From contig NC_071334.1 of assembly GCF_027744825.2 (NCBI RefSeq), positions 1,874,937 to 1,938,936 of the forward strand: a stretch of 64,000 nt of DNA, written 5' to 3'. Below the pieces are notes generated by a model. That model was not told the DNA's origin and did not search any database. It worked only from the letters and a program-made list of their open reading frames with translations. How positions within the stretch are numbered: position 1 is the stretch's first letter; each line of letters begins with the position of its first letter. The position numbers were made by a program, and so were the translations under genes. Shown here piece after piece: positions 1 through 9,084 of the stretch. Source of the stretch: Synchiropus splendidus. Taxonomy: Eukaryota > Chordata > Actinopteri > Syngnathiformes > Callionymidae.

Positions 1-47
1 AGGTTCTATGAATATGTGCGTAGCCCTCTAACGGCCTTAGCTATTGG

Positions 48-401
48 TTAATCCACAACGAGGCACTGGCCTGAAACTTCCCAGGAAGGCACCACCCACC
101 ACGTATAACTCTCCCCTGCTCCCGCCGCTCTGCTCCTTTTGGAACTCAGCGGAAACAGGCACATATTACTATCGGTCAGACGAAAGCCCTTTGTCCTGTC
201 CACATAGCAAGCTAGGGCCCGCACCGGGCACAACCGGTGCATCCTAGCCTCCTGGTCAGACTGAGGTGGGGAATAAAAGGCCCTCAACACCAGGACTTGA
301 GACCGATACGAAGCCGTGATGACCTTCGGTCTAAAAGCCAGGTTTGGATGAAGGGTCACAGAGGTCAAACCCTCACCAAAAGACATACACCGTGGGCTCA
401 C
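48..401 (-). pseudogene. DIRS-like tyrosine recombinase fragment
   Basis: This 117-residue open frame contains a stretch with LCPVRALACYVDRTKGFR followed by a LFP motif, which resembles the core-binding to catalytic junction of fish DIRS-type tyrosine recombinases. The frame runs into the terminal inverted repeat and stops there. The downstream catalytic Arg, His-x-x-Arg and Tyr region is not present, so the fragment should be inactive. The assignment rests on recognition of the family pattern, not a database search. Confidence 0.6.
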
Positions 402-856
402 AGAAAGGGTGTCAGATCGCCCACTCTCTTAGAGCCCTTCTAGAACCACCTGCAAACTCCAGGGTGGGATTAGGCTCCTCACAGGAGGCCTAATGCGCCG
501 AGCAGAAATCTCTTAATGACCGGGTGACTCCTCACAGAGACCCGGTCAAAACTTTGGTGCCCAGCTGAAATGGCAGCCGCAAACACATTGAGTGTAGACG
601 CCGCCCGGCCATTGTCCAACAGCTCCTGCATGAAGGACTAGATCTCCGCCACAGAGCAAGCAGACGATGAAAGCTGTCTCACACACCCGCCACTTGGAAG
701 TGTAATGTTTGTTAGTGGCCGGTGCACGGGCGCTCTGCACCGTCTGCGTCCGACAGCCCCATGTCCAGCAGTCTCATCCTTTCAGCAACCAGACCTTGAG
801 AGGTCGACCCAGGACAGGACGGGCCCTGATCCTGCACCAGAGCGAGTACTCTCGCC

Positions 857-1357
857 CTAGTCCACCACTCCCAAGTCGTCGTCGTCGGGAAAAATCTTGA
901 GGTGGACCTCCTCCTCGTAGAAACGACGCTCATCCACCTCCGTGACGTCCGCCCAAACCATCTTCACTGGAGGTGCTTTAGGAGCGGGCTGAGGAGGCTG
1001 AGTTGCTGGAAGAGTGGCCGACTCCTGGTCGACTCCCTTCCAGCATGCTAGACCCGCCCGCCTGTGTGGCTCTTCTCCTGAAAGAGCCACACAGGCGGGA
1101 CAGGAGTCCAGCAGTCTCAGGTGTTCAGGCCCCAAGCAGACGACGCAGGCGTCATGCTTGTCGGACTCACCGAGAGAATCGGCGCAGGACGAACTGGAAC
1201 GCTCCATAATAACCCGTTGGTTGTAGTCGCAGGCTGAGTAGCAAAAGGAGCAGAGCAGCGGGAGCAGGGGAGAGTTATACGTGGTGGGTGGGGCCTTCCT
1301 GGGCGGAGAGCCAATCAGTCGAAGTCTCAGGCCAGTGCCTCGATGTGGATTAACCAA
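857..1357 (-). pseudogene. DIRS-like gag (ORF1) 5' portion
   Basis: A 166-residue frame begins inside the right terminal repeat. It contains HDACVVCLGPEH and a CPACVAL block, cysteine-containing motifs typical of the gag-like ORF1 of fish DIRS elements. It ends shortly after an acidic DDDD stretch. The frame is truncated relative to a complete gag and is followed by sequence with frame breaks. It is part of the deleted element at 3-1399. Confidence 0.55.
1057..1099. repeat. Perfect 18-bp hairpin inside the gag fragment
   Basis: Positions 1057-1074 are the exact reverse complement of 1082-1099, leaving a 7-base loop. The hairpin lies in the gag-like frame and encodes part of the CPACVAL block. 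Confidence 0.8.
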
Positions 1358-1595
1358 TAGCGAAGGCCGTTAGAGGGCTACGCACATATGAAATAGAACT
1401 GTTTTAATTTTTTCTGTGGGTGACGTCAGGGTTCGTGTATTTCAAAAATAACTATTAAGTAGTACCTTCTGAATGTCATCAGATTGGACAGTGTTGAACT
1501 CGTCCATTTAGTTTAGGACATCAAATATTTTTAACTCAAGAAGAAACCAAACGAAACTGACAAAAATAATTCCACGACTTTTGAGAGGAAAGATT

Positions 1596-1610
1596 CCACG
1601 AGGGGGCGAC
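1596..1610 (+). promoter_or_regulatory. CTCF-like motif upstream of gene A
   Basis: The sequence CCACGAGGGGGCGAC matches the vertebrate CTCF core CCASYAGRKGGCRSY at 13 of 15 positions. It lies 368 bases upstream of the gene A start codon. Similar sites occur upstream of other + strand first exons in this window. Confidence 0.45.
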
Positions 1611-1963
1611 ACCAGTCAAAGAACAGCCGCTCATCCGTCGCTGTGTTTTTCTGTTTAGAAAGACTTGGGTATTTGAGTTTGCTTTCTAGACACAGTTTCT
1701 GTTGGTGTAATGGCGTCAGTTTGTTTATCTGTTTGGTGACCAACTGCTGCGCGGAGAGGTCCGCCCTCGCCTCCATTTCCTGCTGCCTGAACAATGAGGC
1801 CGCTCCTCCTCCGCCGTCTATGTTCGTGGATCCTCCGGCGGGAGCGAATGTCCTGCAGAGAGTGAACGGCTTCTTACAGCTGCCGGAGATCATCTGCTGA
1901 TCACCTCTTCCCCCATATTATTCGGATTTAAACGAGCGACGGAAGAAGAGGATCCTGCTGGAG

Positions 1964-2874
1964 ATGGAGACCGAGAGAGCGGGTACTCACGCACGCGCGC
2001 GCGCGCACACTCTTCTTTCATGCACTGTGCGTTGAAAAAGCTGGGGAAAAGCAGTAGATGATCTTATTTACACGTTGTAGACGTTGTAAGTGCAGAGTGT
2101 GAACCGCCGCCTGTTGATGACGTCACGCACTATAGTTCCGCTCGGTTATTATTATTTTTTTCCTTCTTATTTTATCGTGATTGAATGGTTTGAAATCAGC
2201 CTTCACTCCACGTGAGACAGTCACGTGATCGAGCATGCGTTGATGGTGACTTTGCGTGGGATTTTTGTTCTATCGCCTGAGCCGGAAATGACATGGTTTT
2301 GTGGTCTCTATTGCAACGTCCTGGGTTTATGTTCATGCTGCTGTTCCTTTAAGGGTTCCGCGGGGGTGGAGCGAGGGGCTGCGCTGGAGGGCAGAGGGAG
2401 TTTCGGGAGCTGCTGCTGCTGCTGTTCCTATGAGACCGACCCACAGAGTTTGACGGAGTTCAAAAGAAGATGATCAACTACAGAACGGCTGTTTCCTGTG
2501 ACTCCCAGCAGACGCCGCGATACATATCCCGTGCTGCTGTGTGGGACCAGAGTTAGTGTGGATGAAGTAAGAGCCTGTGCAGGAGAGGCTTGTGTTTCAG
2601 ACCTGGTGGTGTCGGAATAGTTAGTTTGGGGCGCGACTGATGGCCGCAGCACAACCCTGTCAGGCGCCTGAAAACCCTCTGCCTTCAGTCTCTATTACTC
2701 CAGAAAGCGTGTTAGCGCCGCACTCTGTCGTATAGTTACCGGAGTCTGGACAATGTTTGTCAAGATGTTTTGTGAATCCACACAGGCAACATGGTTGAAA
2801 GTAACACCAGGAGTCGTCTCGGACAGTTGAGTGAAGGACAAAGCTCGCTGTTGATGCTGTTCCAGGATTGAACT

Positions 2875-2923
<49 letters not shown>

Positions 2924-4191
2924 TCACGAGTCACTCAGGTGTGTGTGTCCCTGCAGGTGTCCAGCAGCTGCTGGTGGTGAAAGAAGAAGAAGATGCTACT
3001 GAGCAGCAGGAGTGCAGCTCCAGTCTGGATCAGGAGGGACAAGAACCTCCTCTCATTAAAGAAGAACCAGAAGAAGAAGATCTAGACCAAATCAAAGAAG
3101 AGGCCACCCAGTTCTCCCTCACTCCTGTCCAGGTGAAGAGTGAAGATGATGGAGCAACCAGCAGCTGGACTCAACACATGAAGACAGAAGCTGATGGAGA
3201 CACCTGTGGAGGAGCAGAAGCAGCCAGTGACTTGGATACACCTCTCCTCCCTGACCACCAGAGGTCGCCTTGTTCTGACTCTGACACTGATGACAGTGAA
3301 GACTGGAGAGAATCTGGTGATGCTCAGTCAGCTTCAACCTCTGTGGAGAATCCACCAGCGCCTGCCAGTGACAAGAAAGAGAGTGTCAATCACAAATCAC
3401 TGATCTGCTCTGGATGTGGGAGGAAATGTTCTTCCAAGTCCGGACTGACCAAGCATGTAAAGTCGTGTGGTGGAGGATCTTTAACTTGTTCATTTTGTGG
3501 GAAATGTTTTGAAAAGAATCAAAATTTGGAGGTTCACATGAGAACTCACACTGGAGAAAAGCCTTTCAGCTGCTCTGAGTGCGACAAGTGTTTTATACGG
3601 AAGGACCACCTGAGCCAGCACATGAAGACACACACTGGAGAAAGACCTTTCAGATGCTCCCATTGTGATAAATGTTTTGCACAGAGGTACACCCTGAGAC
3701 TGCATGTGGAAACTCATACCAGAGACAAAAGTTTTGGCTGCCCTGAGTGTGGAAAGAGGTTTATGGGCAAAAGTATTCTGAAGACACACATGAGAGCTCA
3801 TGCTGTGGAACAACCGTACCGTTGCGCTGAGTGTGGTAAATGTTTAAAACAGATTAAGACCTTGAAAAAACACATGAAAATTCACAGTGGGGAAAAGCCT
3901 TTTGGCTGCTCTCAGTGTGGCAAATGTTTTCTACGGAGCGATAGCCTGAAGGAACACATGAAAATTCACACTGGCGCAAAACCCTTTGTCTGCTCTCAAT
4001 GTGGAAAGTGTTTCACCTACAAGTCCAACCTGAAGGAACACAAGCGAGTTCACACAGGAGAGAAACCTTACTGCTGCTCGGGTTGTGGAAAACCTTTTTC
4101 CTCCTCGAGACAAATGAAGAAGCATGAGAAAAATCACAAACTAGACAGCGTTTCCATGGCAACCACGGATGCTGTGACCCAGCCCTCCTGA
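1964..4191 (+). CDS. C2H2 zinc-finger protein, gene A (2 exons, 8 fingers)
   Basis: Exon 1 coding part is 1964-1982 (METERA plus one base, donor GTACTC). Exon 2 is 2957-4191, after a TG-rich CCCTGCAG acceptor. The joined frame gives 417 residues. Residues 7-90 are acidic with five SUMO-consensus lysines (K15 VKEE, K41 IKEE, K53 IKEE, K67 VKSE, K82 MKTE). A serine/aspartate patch follows, then a C2HC finger of form C-x2-C-x12-H-x3-C and eight C2H2 fingers with mostly TGEKPF linkers. The protein is expected to be a nuclear DNA-binding transcription regulator; its targets cannot be read from sequence. The start is set by the exon 1 ATG, because the open frame upstream of 2957 is intron. All fingers keep their zinc ligands. 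The finger 4-5 linkers (AVEQPY, RDKSF) are divergent. Confidence 0.88.
2875..2919. repeat. (CA)n microsatellite in gene A intron
   Basis: An uninterrupted CA dinucleotide run ends about 37 bases before the gene A exon 2 acceptor. It is immediately followed by the TG-repeat of that acceptor, so the two runs could form a hairpin in the pre-mRNA. Confidence 0.95.
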
Positions 4192-4825
4192 TTCTGGAAT
4201 GATCTTATGGCACTTTGATTTTAAAAGTGTTTGTTTACATATAATACGACCAAAAACTGTCCAATTGTATTTTATTTCTTTGTTTATTTTCCCTCACACA
4301 CGAAGAATCAGGGTCTGATAATATCAAGGGTGCGTACTTGAATTCCGTATTTCAACGAGAACTGGTACAGTATTAGTATCAGTATTCAGAGGGAAATCTT
4401 TAACTTCTCACCTCTAACAGGGGGACACCTGGGACACAGAGTAAGGAAATAAATGCGGCTCCACTTGTATTACCTCATTCTGTTCCGCCTATGTTTCCAT
4501 ATGGGAGAGCCAGGCCATTGCTTTTACCACTTAGGCTTAGTCCAGAAAAGGTGTAAAGAAGGAGAGGGAAGAAGAGAAGGAAATAAAAGTCTTTGTGCCT
4601 GTGTGTGTTTAAACATGCGGCGTAGGATCACGCTCACGATCCTGAATGAACGGAGACAGCAATGTGTCTGGTCCTTAGCTGTGCTGTTGCTGTGACAGTT
4701 CAGAAAAGTGTTGCTGGATGCACCCGTTCTCCTTCATGTTCCTCTTTGAGGCAGCTCCTCTGTGTTCTTGGCTTCTGAGGGATGAGAATGTGCGTCAGAG
4801 TTTGAAAGGTTCCTGTTGACTGACA
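4192..4825 (+). other. 3' flank of gene A with poly(A) signal
   Basis: An AATAAA hexamer at 4448-4453 lies about 260 bases after the gene A stop and is the best poly(A) signal. No other gene is seen in this stretch. Confidence 0.45.
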
Positions 4826-4913
4826 ATCATCTGCTGGAGTTTTCACAACATTTATTCTGCTATCGATGAGACGGGGAGCGACGGAGTGTCCTGCTGGAGC
4901 TCGAGACCAGCAG
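4826..4913 (+). pseudogene. Decayed ZNF first exon (start codon lost)
   Basis: The stretch CATCTGCTGGAGTTTTCACAAC and its continuation match the first-exon leader found in other ZNF genes here. It ends GAGACCAGCAG followed by GTGCAC, the same donor as in genes F, H and I. The initiator ATG is replaced by CTC, so this copy can no longer start the normal protein. Confidence 0.5.
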
Positions 4914-5186
4914 GTGCACAGAGACGCACAGATTTTTTGGGGAACAACGTTCTGCAACTCGTCCCAAATCTGCAAGCGTATCTCACCAGACTGTAGACGG
5001 TCAAAGATGAATTCAATGTGTTGGAGTTGGTCAATTCTGAAAGTTCACTTCGCGCATCCTTCATCTCTGACACGTCTGTGTAGTGAACTATATGATGCTG
5101 GATTCACCTACTGTGCCTGTGTCTTGCCATTTCTAAGGCAAAACAAAATATTTTCGCTTTTGTCCTGGGCTGATTAAAATTCCTGT

Positions 5187-5201
5187 CCAGCGGGTGGCGG
5201 T
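5187..5201 (+). promoter_or_regulatory. CTCF-like motif upstream of orphan first exon
   Basis: CCAGCGGGTGGCGGT matches the CTCF core at 14 of 15 positions. It lies 155 bases before the ATG of the orphan first exon at 5342. The site and following bases resemble 23857-23871. Confidence 0.5.
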
Positions 5202-5341
5202 AGTGCGCCTTTAACCTGTCGCAAACCCAACTCGACAACATGAAGAAGAACTTGATCGCCTCCATTTCCTCACTCATGGAAAGATGCTCTGAACGATGGG
5301 TGTGAGCGACCATCACCAGACGTTTCTCTGTTAGAAGCGAG

Positions 5342-5360
5342 ATGCAGTCCAGGGGAGCAG
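5342..5360 (+). CDS. Orphan ZNF first coding exon (MQSRGA)
   Basis: ATG CAG TCC AGG GGA GCA G is followed by GTACTC, giving a phase-1 donor like that of gene A. No intact second exon follows before the RTE relic at 6.2-7.2 kb. Only finger relics survive at 7172, so this is probably the head of a gene destroyed by that insertion or decay. It could still splice to the gene B exon 2 at 11661 in frame. Confidence 0.45.
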
Positions 5361-5597
5361 GTACTCACTGACTGGAGCGGAACTTGTCCGTTGTGTTTCC
5401 GAAGTGTTGACAGAGTCACGTCACCGAGACGTTGTCTGCCCCTGAGACGTTTATATGAAATCATCTGTGATGCCTCCCTGCCGAGATGCGTGTCTCTTCT
5501 GCGGCGCGTTTGTACTCCACTGTTTCATGGCATCTCTTGCGAGCCTGAAGTGTCGGAAACTTCCGAGGCTAGCTGTCGGTGACACTTGTATGGGCCT

Positions 5598-5750
5598 AAG
5601 AATGAAGAATGAACGTTTTTTTTCCCCCCTGATTTCGCAGAAATCTTTGGCAGTATTTTCACAGATTTAGCAAATATGTGTTACATTTGAGACACTACAC
5701 AATCATGTTATGTCCCATTGTTTCATCTCTGTAAGTGTTAATCTGAATCT
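5598..5750 (+). repeat. Dispersed repeat R1, copy 1
   Basis: This shares an arrangement (CAGAAATCTTTGGC, then TTTTCACAGATTT, ATTTGAGACA, and ATCTCTGTAAGTGTT) with 39173-39330 and, inverted, with 8560-8710. A shorter match is at 46318-46385. The family was not recognised. Confidence 0.6.
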
Positions 5751-6194
5751 AAATAATAAATGGCAGCAAGGCAACCGCCCGCGGGGCCCCACGAGCCACT
5801 GGTTTTGAAATGAATGCAACAACAAATTGTGTGCGCCCCTTTAAAAGACCGTCTGTCTGTCTTCTTCGAGTACAACAATGGGCCACAGAGCTGAAGCCAT
5901 GTCCGCGAGGCCGCGGTACCTGGCGACCCTATCCACCACTTCAGCAGTGACAGCGCCGTCACCCCTGGCTGTGGTGGTTCCAAAAAATCCTGCTCAGATT
6001 CTTGCTCTTCCTTTGATCCCTTTCCTTGTTGTTTTTGGTGCCACATATCAAGCAGGACCTGCTGCGTCGTCATGGCGACCCTTAAAAAAGTCAAGATGAA
6101 AGCTACATTGCAGTTTGCAACAATTGTTAATCCAAATTATCTAGATTCTTCCGATCTGCCACAAGGACAACTACTTTAACGCACTTCAGTTGTT

Positions 6195-7171
6195 ATTGTT
6201 GGAATGCATGTTTTTATGGAGACGTACAGAGAAGGTCAGAGGGAGCTGCGTTGTGTCTTTGTGGACCTGGAGAAAGTGTACGACAGAGTGCCAAGAGAAG
6301 AGTTGTAGTATTGTATGAGGACATCTGGAGTGGCAGAGAAGGATGTTGGAGTGGTGCAGGTGTCCAGTGTATGGCAGGTGTGAGACAGTGGTGAGGTGTG
6401 CTGCAGGTGGAACAGAGGAGCTCAAGGTGGAGGTGGGTCTGCACCAAGGCTCAGCTCTGAGCCCCTTCTTGTTTGCCATGGTGGGTTGACAATGAGGTTA
6501 GACAAGAAGCCCCTTGGACCATGATGTCTGCAGATGACATTGTGATCTGTGGTGAGAGCAGGGAGAAAGTGGAAGATCAACTAGAGAGGTGGAGGTTTGC
6601 CTTAGAAAGGAGAGAATGAAGGTTAGCTGCAGTAAGATGGAATCCATGTGTGTGAATGAGAGGGAGGCAAGTGGACAGGTTAAGTTACAGGATGCAGAGA
6701 TAAAGAAGGTGGAGGGTTTGAAGTACTGAGGCTCAACGGTCCAGGGCCATGGAGAGTGTGAGGGAGAGGTGAAGAAGCGGGTGCAGGCAGGATGGAATCA
6801 TTGGAGGAAAGTGTCAGGTGTGATGTGTGACAAAAGGCTGTCGACGAGGATGAAAGGGAAAGTGTCCAAAAGGGTGGTGAGGCCAGCAATGTTGTATGGT
6901 TTGGAAACAGTGGCACTGAGGAGAAGACAGGAGGCAGAGCTGGAGGTAGCAGAGATGAAGATGCTGAGCTTCTCTCTGGGAGTGAGAGCAGGATGATGAT
7001 AGGATCAGAGGGACAGCACATGGGCTCAGGTGTTTAGGAGACCAAGTCAGAGAGGCTGGATGGAGATGGTTTGGACATGTACAGAGGAGAGAGAGAGAGA
7101 GAGCCAGTACATTGGTAGATGAAGATGTTGAGATGTTGGAACAGCCTGGCAGAAGGTGGAGAGGAAGGCCA
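6195..7171 (+). mobile_element. RTE-like LINE relic (reverse transcriptase)
   Basis: With frameshifts and stops, the + strand reads FVDLEKVYDRVPREEL, then VGLHQGSALSPFLFAM, and a SADDIVIC block. These are the reverse-transcriptase core of an RTE-type non-LTR element common in fish. Several in-frame stops show it is dead. Its final 130 bases (7041-7171) are nearly identical to 57252-57383. The copy ends abruptly where zinc-finger sequence begins. Confidence 0.7.
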
Positions 7172-7412
7172 TGAGTATCCACACTGGTGACAAACCTTTC
7201 TGCTGCTCTCAGTGCGGGAAGTGTTTTACACGAAGCTATGCGCTAAAGCGACACATGATAGTTCATTCTGGATGAAAGACTTTTATCCGCACTGAGTGTA
7301 ACAGTTGATTTGCACAGAAGAAGAGCCTGAAGGAACAGAGTAGAGTCCACGGTCGAGGGAAAACCTTTTATCTGCTCTCTCTGTGGCCATTGTTTTAGGT
7401 TTAGGCAAAATT
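7172..7412 (+). pseudogene. Zinc-finger gene relic joined to the RTE relic
   Basis: The frame reads [18 protein letters not shown] and continues through one complete finger, then a stop replaces the linker Gly-Glu. Two further finger relics follow, with lost cysteines and histidines. An AATAAA at 7446-7451 is followed within 3 bases by a 14-A run (7454-7467). The N-terminal region is missing. Together with the orphan exon at 5342 it may be one former gene. Confidence 0.65.
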
Positions 7413-7595
7413 CTGATTTGTGCCCATTACCCATTTTCTTGGACAAATAAATGAAAAAAAAAAAAAAGGTAAACGCAGGTAAAATGTGCCTCTTCTGTGG
7501 GTGGGAGTGAGCAGAAGAGCTTCCTGAAAATGACCATGGTCTGCTTCTGAGTTGTCAAGCCGGATCACTCTCTCTAAACAAAGGAAGAGAAGGAG

Positions 7596-7614
7596 ATGGA
7601 GACAAAGAGAGCAG
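7596..7614 (+). pseudogene. Decayed ZNF first exon (METKRA) with GC at the donor
   Basis: ATG GAG ACA AAG AGA GCA G matches the ZNF first exon, but the next bases are GCACAA instead of GT. A rare GC donor is possible, but loss of splicing is more likely. Confidence 0.45.
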
Positions 7615-8559
7615 GCACAAACACACGCGGACAGAGAAAGACATCATCGATGTGCCACCGCTGCACTTCACTGATCTGCCGTGGTCCTTGCAGTGACATC
7701 ACAGCACAAGTGGACTAAACTTGTCCACTAAAGTCTTCAGGCGATTTGCAGAACAGGTGTTATGATGAGTGATCATCCAAATTTACTTTGGATGATGTTA
7801 TTGTGGTAATAAGTTAGTATTATTTTACGTAAACAGCATGTACTTCGGGTTGTTGAAGCTGCTTTAAACGCTTCGTGATCAGGTGAAACATCATGTTTTG
7901 TTGTGTCACCAAACCAAATGTGAGGCCTAATACTGCATGGTGCCAAATATTCTCTCTGGTCACGATTTTTACCATTTCTTTTTTAATGTTGCATCAATAG
8001 TCCAGAACATATTTACGTACATGTTTCGTTTTGAAAGTTAGTGTTTGGCATTCATGTTACAGACTGTGCTTTTCAAATAACATTTGAAAACACACAACTT
8101 CATTTCCCACGAGGCTGATGATGTAAATCCTCATGAGATGCCTGAACTGCCTCCTCTCAACCGTCAACCCTGTGAGCTCATTTGAAACGGCACTCTGCTG
8201 GCTCACGCTGTGGTCTGTAAAACCGCCCGCTGACTTTAGCGTTCGGACCAGGAAGAAACCGCCAGCCTTCCTGGTCATTCAGGACACTGCGAAGATCCTA
8301 CCTCCTCCTGACCTGGAAACCACAAGGAAAAAACATCCATCAGTTGTTGATGATGGCAGAAGTATATTTATCTCTTCCCCTCCCGGATGAAAAATGTGAA
8401 GAGGAAGAAAACTAAAGAGGGTCATGGGTGAGATGGAGGCGGAGAGGAGCGAGCCACGAGGATGAATGGAGGTGGAGGAGACTGGCGTGTGGTGACCTCT
8501 GAGCGGAAACGCCATAAATAACCATGAAATTCAGAGAGAAAAACACAGATTTAAGATTC
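7615..8559. other. Intergenic, no gene recognised
   Basis: No convincing coding region or RNA gene is seen here. A weak first-exon look-alike near 8430 was not accepted. Confidence 0.4.
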
Positions 8560-8710
8560 AGATTTAGTATTTAGATTTAACATTTAGATTTAGATTTAGT
8601 TTAAACACTTAGAGATGAAACAATGGGAGCTAACATTAAAGTGTCGTGTCCCAAATGTAAGAAATATTTGCTTCATTTATGAAGAGACTTCTGCTAAACC
8701 ACTAAAACAA
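8560..8710 (-). repeat. Dispersed repeat R1, inverted copy
   Basis: The reverse complement contains GCAGAAGTCTCTTC, ATTTGGGACACGACAC and CCATTGTTTCATCTCT in the same order as the copies at 5598 and 39173. Confidence 0.55.
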
Positions 8711-8899
8711 CGGGTATCTTCATTTTCACATTCGGCGCCCCATCGTTTATTTCGAGCTTAATGTCGTCGTGGAACATTTAACAAATATTTCGTTTTTGTC
8801 GAGCTCATCTTTCTAAATCACGCTTAAAATGATGATTTCAAATCTTTCCTGAATGCTGCTGATGTTTCAGCGCGTCACGTCTGAGTGAGGAGAGCTGTT

Positions 8900-8914
8900 C
8901 CACGGGGGGGCGCC
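8900..8914 (+). promoter_or_regulatory. CTCF-like motif upstream of gene B
   Basis: CCACGGGGGGGCGCC matches the CTCF core at 13 of 15 positions. It lies 185 bases before the gene B ATG. A GC box and CTCCATTTT follow before the start. Confidence 0.4.
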
Positions 8915-9084
8915 ATCAAGCGAGCCGTCCAGGGGAAGAGGGACCCGCCCCTTGCTCCATTTTCCTCCCCCCGCAGCACAGAAGCGGAGCCTGCGCGGTC
9001 TTTGTTGGCGGATCCTCCGACGGACGGGAGCAGTCCTTCGAGCGACGGCTGCTTCGATCGTCTGCTGGCGCCTTTTCACGACGG

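Larger units (their letters stand above)
3..1399 (-). mobile_element. Internally deleted DIRS-like (tyrosine-recombinase) retrotransposon
   Basis: The two ends are inverted copies of each other: 3-150 matches the reverse complement of 1233-1399, with a gap of about 20 bases in the left copy. Read on the - strand, the element starts with a gag-like ORF (1357-857) and ends with a tyrosine-recombinase-like fragment (401-48). This order and the inverted termini are typical of DIRS-type retrotransposons, which use a tyrosine recombinase rather than a DDE integrase. The reverse transcriptase and RNase H portion is absent, so the copy is a deletion derivative and cannot move alone. It ends about 200 bases upstream of the promoter-proximal CTCF-like site of ZNF gene A. 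Confidence 0.75.

Noticed and set aside
2941..2956. Use of the in-frame GTG (CVPAG...) as the ZNF start
   Set aside because: This is the TG-repeat and acceptor of the intron; matching first exons with ATG and phase-1 donors explain the true start.
8430..8465. Possible further ZNF first exon (MEAER...)
   Set aside because: It resembles METER, but there is no GT donor at the expected place and the leader similarity is weak.
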